A stretch of DNA of 64,000 bases from Mimachlamys varia (Eukaryota > Mollusca > Bivalvia > Pectinida > Pectinidae). Numbering within the stretch: position 1 is the first letter of the stretch; each line of letters starts with the position of its first letter. The position numbers were made by a program, and so were the translations under genes. The notes under the pieces were generated by a model, which searched no databases, was not told the origin of the DNA, and worked only from the letters and a program-made list of their open reading frames with translations. Below, in pieces: positions 57,560 through 64,000 of this stretch. The stretch is taken from positions 8,560,501 through 8,624,500 of the forward strand of contig OX392532.1 in the NCBI GenBank assembly GCA_947623455.1. The letters are read 5' to 3'.

Positions 57560-60500
57560 TCCAGGTTAAATCTACAGTATAGAGTGACACGAGTGTATCG
57601 TACGTACCCACAGCCTCGGGGGTAACATCTAGAGTGAGAGTAATATGGGTGTATCCTAGGTAACCACAGACTCGGGGGTAACAACTAGATTGAGAGTAAT
57701 ATGGGTCTGTCCTAGGTAACCACAGACTCGGGGGTTACAACTAGATTGAGAGTTATATGGGTGTGTCCTTGGTAACCAAAGACTCGGGGGTTACAACTAG
57801 AGTGAGAGTAATATGGGTGTATCCTAGGTAACCACAAACTCGGGGGTGGCATCTAGAGTAGAGAGTGACATGGGTGTATCCCAGGTAACCACAGACTCGG
57901 GGGTAACATCTAGAGTAGAGAGTGACATGGGTGTATCCCAGGTAACCACAGATTCGGGGGTTACATCTAGAGTAGAGAGTGACATGGGTGTATCCCAGGT
58001 AACCATAGACTCGGGGGTAACATCTAGATTGAGAGTAATATGGGTGCATCCTAGGTAACCACAGATTCGGGGGTTACATCTAGAGTAGAGAGTAATATGG
58101 GTGTATGCTAAGTAACCACAGATTCGGGGTAACAACTAGATTGAGAGTAATATGGGTCTGTCCTAGGTAACCACAGACTCGGGGGTTACAACTAGATTGA
58201 GAGTTATATGGGTGTGTCCTTGGTAACCACAGACTCGGGGGTTACAACTAGAGTGAGAGTAATATGGGTGTATCCTAGGTAACCACAAACTCGGGGGTGG
58301 CATCTAGAGTAGAGAGTGACATGGGTGTATCCCAGGTAACCACAGACTCGGGGGTAACATCTTGAGTAGAGAGTGACATGGGTGTATCCCAGGTAACCAC
58401 AGATTCGGGGGTTACATCTAGAGTAGAGAGTGATATGGGTGTATCCCAGGTAACCACAGACTCGGGGGTAACATCTAGATTGAGAGTGACATGGGTGTAT
58501 CCCAGGTAACCACAGACTCGGGGCTTAAAACTAGATTGAGAGTTATATGGGTGTGTCCTTGGTAACCACAGACTCGGGGGTTACAACTAGAGTGAGAGTA
58601 ATATGGGTGTATCCTAGGTAACCACAAACTCGGGGTGGCATCTAGAGTAGAGAGTGACATGGGTGTATCCCAGGTAACCACAGCTTCGGGGGTTACATCT
58701 AGATTAGAGAGTGACATGGGTGTATCCCAGGTAACCACAGCTTCGGGGGTTACATCTAGATTAGAGAGTGACATGGGTGTATCCCAGGTAACCACAGACT
58801 CGGGGGTAACATCTAGATTGAGAGTAATATGGGTGCATCCTAGGTAACCACAGATTCGGGGGTTACATCTAGAGTAGAGAGTGACATGGGTGTATCCCAG
58901 GTAACCACAGACTCGGGGGTTACATCTAGATTGAGAGTAATATGGGTGTATGCTAAGTAACCACAGATTCGGGGTTACAACTAGATTGAGAGTAATATGG
59001 GTGTATACTAGATAACCACAGACTCGGGGTTACATCTAGAGTAGAGAGTGACATGGGTGTATCCTAGGTAACCACAGACTCGGGGGTAACAACTAGAGTG
59101 AGAGTAATATGGGTGTATACTAGATAACCACAGACTCGGGGTTACAACTAGATTGAGAGTAATATGGGTCTGTCCTAGGTAACCACAGACTCGGGGTTAC
59201 AACTAGAGTGACAGTAATATGGGTCTGTCCTAGGTAATCACAGACTCGGGGTTACAACTAGATTGAGAGTAATATGGGTGTATCCTAGATAACCACAGAC
59301 TCGGGGTTACAACTAGATTGAGAGTAATATGGGTCTGTCCTAGGTAACCACAGACTCGGGGTTACAACTAGAGTGACAGTAATATGGGTCTGTCCTAGGT
59401 AACCACAGACTCGGGGGTTACAACTTGAGTGATAGTTATATTGGTGTGTCCTAGGTAACCACAGACTCGGGGTAACACATATAGTAGAGAGTTATATGGG
59501 CGTGTCCTAGGTAACCACAGATTCGGGGTAATACATATAGTAGAGAGTAATATGGGTGTGTCCTAGGTAACCACAGACTCGGGGTTACAACTAGAGTGAT
59601 AATTATATTGGTGTGTCCTAGGTAATTAAAGACTCGGGGTTACAACTAGAGTGAGAGTAATATGGTGTATCCCAGGTAACCACAGACTCGGGGGTTACAT
59701 ATATAGCATAGAGTGCCATGGGTGTATCCTAGGTAACCACAGACTCGGGGGTTCCATCTAGATTGAGAGTGACATGGGTGTATCCTAGGTAACCACAGAT
59801 TAGGGGGTTACAACTAGATTGAGAGTTATATGGGTGTGTCCTAGGTAACCACCGACACGTGGGTTACAACTCGAGTGAAAGTAATATGGGTGTATCCTAG
59901 GTAACCACAGATTAGGGGGTTACAACTAGATTGAGAGTTATATGGGTGTATCCTAGGTAACCACAGATTAGGGGATTACAACTTGAGTGAGAGTAATATG
60001 GGTGTATCCTAGGTAACCACAAATTAGGGGGTTACAACTAGATTGAGAGTTATATGGGTGTATCCTAGGTAACCACAGATTAGGGGGTTACATCTAGATT
60101 GAGAGTAATATGGGTGTATCCTAGGTAACCACATACTCGGCGGTTACATTTAGAGTAGAGAGTGACATGGGTGTATCCTAGGTAACCACAGACTCGGGGT
60201 TACATTTAGAGCAAAGAGTGACATGGGTGTATCCTAGGTAACCACATACTCGGGGGTTACATTTAGAGTATAAAGTGACATGGGTGTATCCTAGGTAACC
60301 ACATACTCGGGGGTTACATTTAGAGTAGAGAGTAATATGGGTGTATCCTAGGTAACCACATACTCGATGGTTACATTAAGAGTAAAGAGTGACATGGGTG
60401 TATGCTAAGTAACCACAGACTCGGCGGTTACATTTAGAGTAGAGAGTGACATAGTATATCCTAGGTAACCACATACTCGGCGGTTACAATTAGAGTAGAG

Positions 60501-63375
60501 AGTGACATAATATCCTAGGTAACCACAGACTCGGGGGTTACATTTAGAGTAAAGAGTGACATGGGTGTATCCTATGTATCACAGATTAGGGGGGTTACAA
60601 CTATAGTAGAAAATAATATGGGTGTGTCCTAGGTAACCACAGACTCGGGGTTACAACTAGGTTGTGAGTAATAAGGGTGTGTCCTAGGTAACCACAGACT
60701 CGGGGGTTTCAACTAGATTGAGATTTATATGGGTGTGTCCTAGGTAACCACTGACGCGGGGGTTACAACTAGAGTGAGAGTAATATGGGTGTATCCTAGG
60801 TAACCACAGACTCGAGGTAACACATATAGTAGAGAGTAATATGGGTGTGTCCTAGGTTACCACAGACTTGGGGGTTACAACTAGATTGAGATTTATATGG
60901 GTGTGTCCTAGGTAACCACAGACTCGGGGGTAACACATATAGTAGAGAGTAATATGGGTGTGTCCTAGGTAACCACAGACTCGGGGGTTACAACTAGATT
61001 GAGATTTATATGGGTGTGTCCTAGGTAACCACAGACTCGGGGGTTACAACTAGAGTGAGAGTAATATGGGTGTATCCTAGGTAACCACAGACTCGGGGTA
61101 ACACATATAGTAGAGAGTAATATGGGTGTGTCCTAGGTAACCACAGACTCGGGGGTTACAACTAGATTGAGATTTATATGGGTGTGTCCTAGGTAACCAC
61201 AGACTCGGGGGTAACAATTAGAGTGATAGTTATATGGGTGTGTCCTAGGTAACCACATACTCAGGGTTACAACTAGATTGAGAGTAATATGGGTGTATCC
61301 TAGGTAACCACAGATTCAGGGTTACAACTAGATTGAGAGTAATATGGGTGTATCCTAGGTAACAAAAGATTAGGGGGTTACATATAGAGTAGATATTGAC
61401 ATGGGTGTGTCCTAGGTAACCACAGACTCGGGGTAACAACTAGATTGATAGTTATATGGGTGTGTCCTAGGTAACCACATACTCAGGGTTATATCTAGAT
61501 TGAGAGTAATATGGGTGTATCCTAGGTAACAACAGATTCGGGGTTACAACTAGATTGAGAGTAATATGGGTGTATCCTAGATAACCACAGACTCGGGGGT
61601 TACATCTAGATTGAGAGTAATATGGGTGTATCCTAGGTAACCACAGACTCGGGGTAACAACTAGAGTGAGAGTAATATGGGTCTGTCCTAGATAACCACA
61701 GACTCGGGGTTACAACTAGAGTGAGAGTAATATGGGTGTATCCTAGGTAACCACAGACTCGGGGGTTACAACTAGAGTGAGAGTAATATGGGTGTATCCT
61801 AGGTAACAAAAGATTAGGGGGTTACATATAGAGTAGATAGTGACATGGGTGTGTCCTAGGTTACTACAGATTCGGGGTAACACATATAGTAGAGAGTAAT
61901 ATGGTGTATCCCAGGTAACCACAGACTCGGGGGTTACAACTAGATTGAGAGTAATATGGGTGTATCCTAGGTAACCACAGACTCGGGGGTTACATCTAGA
62001 TTGAGTGTAATATGGGTGTATCCCAGGTAACCACAGACTCGGGGGTTACAACTAGAGTGAGAGAAATATGGGTGTATCCTAGGTAACAAAAGATTAGGGG
62101 GTTACATATAGAGTAGATAGTGACATGGGTGTGTCCTAGGTAACCACAGACTCGGGGGTTACAACTAGATTGAGAGTAATATGGGTGTATCCTAGGTAAC
62201 CACAGACTCGGGGGTTACATCTAGATTGAGTGTAATATGGGTGTATCCTAGGTAACCACAGACTCGGGGGTTACAACTAGAGTGAGAGTAATATGGGTGT
62301 ATCCTAGGTAACAAAAGATTAGGGGGTTACATATAGAGTAGATAGTGACATGGGTGTGTCCTAGGTTACTACAGATTCGGGGTAACACATATAGTAGAGA
62401 GTAATATGGTGTATCCCAGGTAACCACAGACTCGGGGGTTACAACTAGATTGAGAGTAATATGGGTGTATCCTAGGTAACCACAGACTCGGGGGTTACAT
62501 CTAGATTGAGTGTAATATGGGTGTATCCCAGGTAACCACAGACTCGGGGGTTACAACTAGAGTGAGAGTAATATGGGTGTATCCTAGGTAACAAAAGATT
62601 AGGGGGTTACATATAGAGTAGATAGTGACATGGGTGTGTCCTAGGTAACCACAGACTCGGGGGTTACAACTAGATTGAGAGTAATATGGGTGTATCCTAG
62701 GTAACCACAGACTCGGGGGTTACATCTAGATTGAGTGTAATATGGGTGTATACTAGGTAACCACAGACTCGAGGGTTACAACTAGATTGAGATTTATATG
62801 GGTGTGTCCTAGGTAACCACAGACTCGGGGGTTACAACTAGAGTGAGAGTAATATGGGTGTATCCTAGGTAACCACAGACTCGGGGTAACACATATAGTA
62901 GAGAGTAATATGGGTGTGTCCTAGGTAACCACAGACTCGGGGGTTACAACTAGAGTGAGATTTATATGGGTGTGTCCTAGGTAACCACAGACTCGGGGGT
63001 AACAACTCGAGTGAGAGTAATATGGGTGTATCCTAGATAACCACAGACTCGGGGTTACAACTGGAGTGATAGTTATATGGGTGTGTCCTAGGTAACCACA
63101 GACTCGGGGTAACACATATAGTAGAGAGTAATATGGGTGTGTCCTAGGTAACCACAGATTCAGGGTTACAACTAGATTGAGATTTATATGGGTGTGTCCT
63201 AGGTAACCACAGACTCGGGGGTTACAACTAGATTGAGAGTGACATGGATGTATCCTAGGTAACCACAGACTGGGGGGGTTACATCTGTAGTAGAGAGTGA
63301 CATGGATGTATGCTAAGTAACCACATACTCGGGGGTTACATCTGTAGTAGAGAGTGACATGGATGTATCCTAGGT
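57560..63375. repeat. ~56-bp satellite-like array, ~100 copies (5.8 kb)
   Basis: Unit GGGGTTACAACTAGATTGAG, AGTAATATGGGTGTATCCTA, GGTAACCACAGACTC. Variants alternate ACAACTAGATTGAG, ACATCTAGAGTAGAG and ACACATATAGTAGAG, with TATCCTAGG, TATCCCAGG and TGTCCTAGG. The marker AACAAAAGATTAGGGGGTTA recurs near 61363, 61806, 62087, 62310 and 62591 (spacings 443, 281, 223, 281), that is blocks of 8, 5, 4 and 5 units. Diverged first units reach back to about 57400. Every unit holds AG|GTAACC and ACCACAG, donor-like and acceptor-like strings. Confidence 0.95.
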
Positions 63376-64000
63376 TAAAACATACACATGGTTGTATCAT
63401 ATTCAGTAAGGACTGTGTACATATGTTACCATACTTGGGTTTACATTTATGGTACGGAGTGACACGGGTGTACCAGTATAGTGTTTCCGTTTTCATGTGT
63501 CTCGATATTTCTGTCAACATGGATGTAGATCAGATCCGCTATTTATATGTAAACAACACAAATGCTACAACACAAACCATTTCCACTTTGTTAATTGACA
63601 GTTGAGGAGCTCACTATGTTATGTTTTAGGCAGATGTCTTGGTAATCAAACTACCGGCTGTGAAGCCGTACCTGTATAAACCACTGGTATACGTGGTGTG
63701 CTTCCTCCACCATCGTCAACACCACGTATCCTGTTACCATGGTCACGTCTTTCCCTGACGGTACACTAAATCAGTTAATGGTGCATTTTAACGGTTTTTG
63801 ATCTATTTTTTATTTGCTACAATGATTGGTTTCTATTAACTTTCTCTTACGCTTGTTATTAATTTTATATCTGATAACAAGACCGCACCAACGCCACAAC
63901 TCACATGGACCGCGTCAACAACAAACTAACCGCTTTAACGACTATGCTAAGCTTAACCGCGTTGACGTCAAAGATAACCTAAATCGCGTTGACGTCAAAG
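63376..64000. other. Right-end spacer with TGACGTCA repeats
   Basis: No exon recognised. At the very end CGCGTTGACGTCAAAG occurs twice about 28 bp apart, possibly the start of another array cut by the window; TGACGTCA is a full CRE consensus. Confidence 0.4.

Overview
The window is nuclear DNA from an animal, most likely a bivalve mollusc. The genes have many short exons with GT-AG introns, and there are many fold-back elements, tRNA-derived SINEs, a dead mariner and a very heavy load of minisatellites. The gene families alone only require a bilaterian. The mollusc call is inference from repeat style, and the species is not identifiable by eye.

Layout. (1) About 0.5-6.6 kb, + strand: the 3' nine exons of an SLC28 (concentrative nucleoside transporter) gene; its N-terminal exons lie before the window. 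It is followed by two minisatellites, several fold-back elements and a 2.7 kb TTAA-flanked element (9.7-12.5 kb) that carries another fold-back element nested inside it. (2) 14.0-29.4 kb, - strand: a complete LRWD1/ORCA gene. Sixteen coding exons keep phase across every junction and give 789 codons: leucine-rich repeats, a basic Ser/Pro linker, then WD40 repeats. (3) 33.8-36.8 kb, + strand: a complete three-exon ALKBH4 gene, head to head with LRWD1. A canonical E2F-type site lies between them, next to a plausible 5' untranslated LRWD1 exon. The same divergent pair is adjacent in human. (4) 37.6-51 kb: gene-free repeat land with fold-back elements, a dead mariner, a reverse transcriptase relic, SINEs, and minisatellites of 36, 40, 45 and 46/42 bp. 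(5) 52.7-53.8 kb, - strand: the last exon (S1 to C-terminus) of a Shaw/Kv3-like potassium channel; its T1 exon was not found. (6) 56.3-63.4 kb: a 30-bp array followed by a 5.8 kb array of about 56-bp units with higher-order structure.

The strongest unusual signal is where the minisatellites sit. At least eight arrays do not merely lie in introns. Their unit spans or touches a splice junction, carrying intron end plus exon start (or exon end plus donor), so each gene presents rows of decoy splice sites beside the real one. One further array runs through the LRWD1 stop codon. In SLC28 exon 4 the array has apparently replaced the first codons of the exon, which normally encode a substrate-binding motif. 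A second binding glutamate is also replaced in exon 7, so this transporter paralogue may not carry nucleosides.
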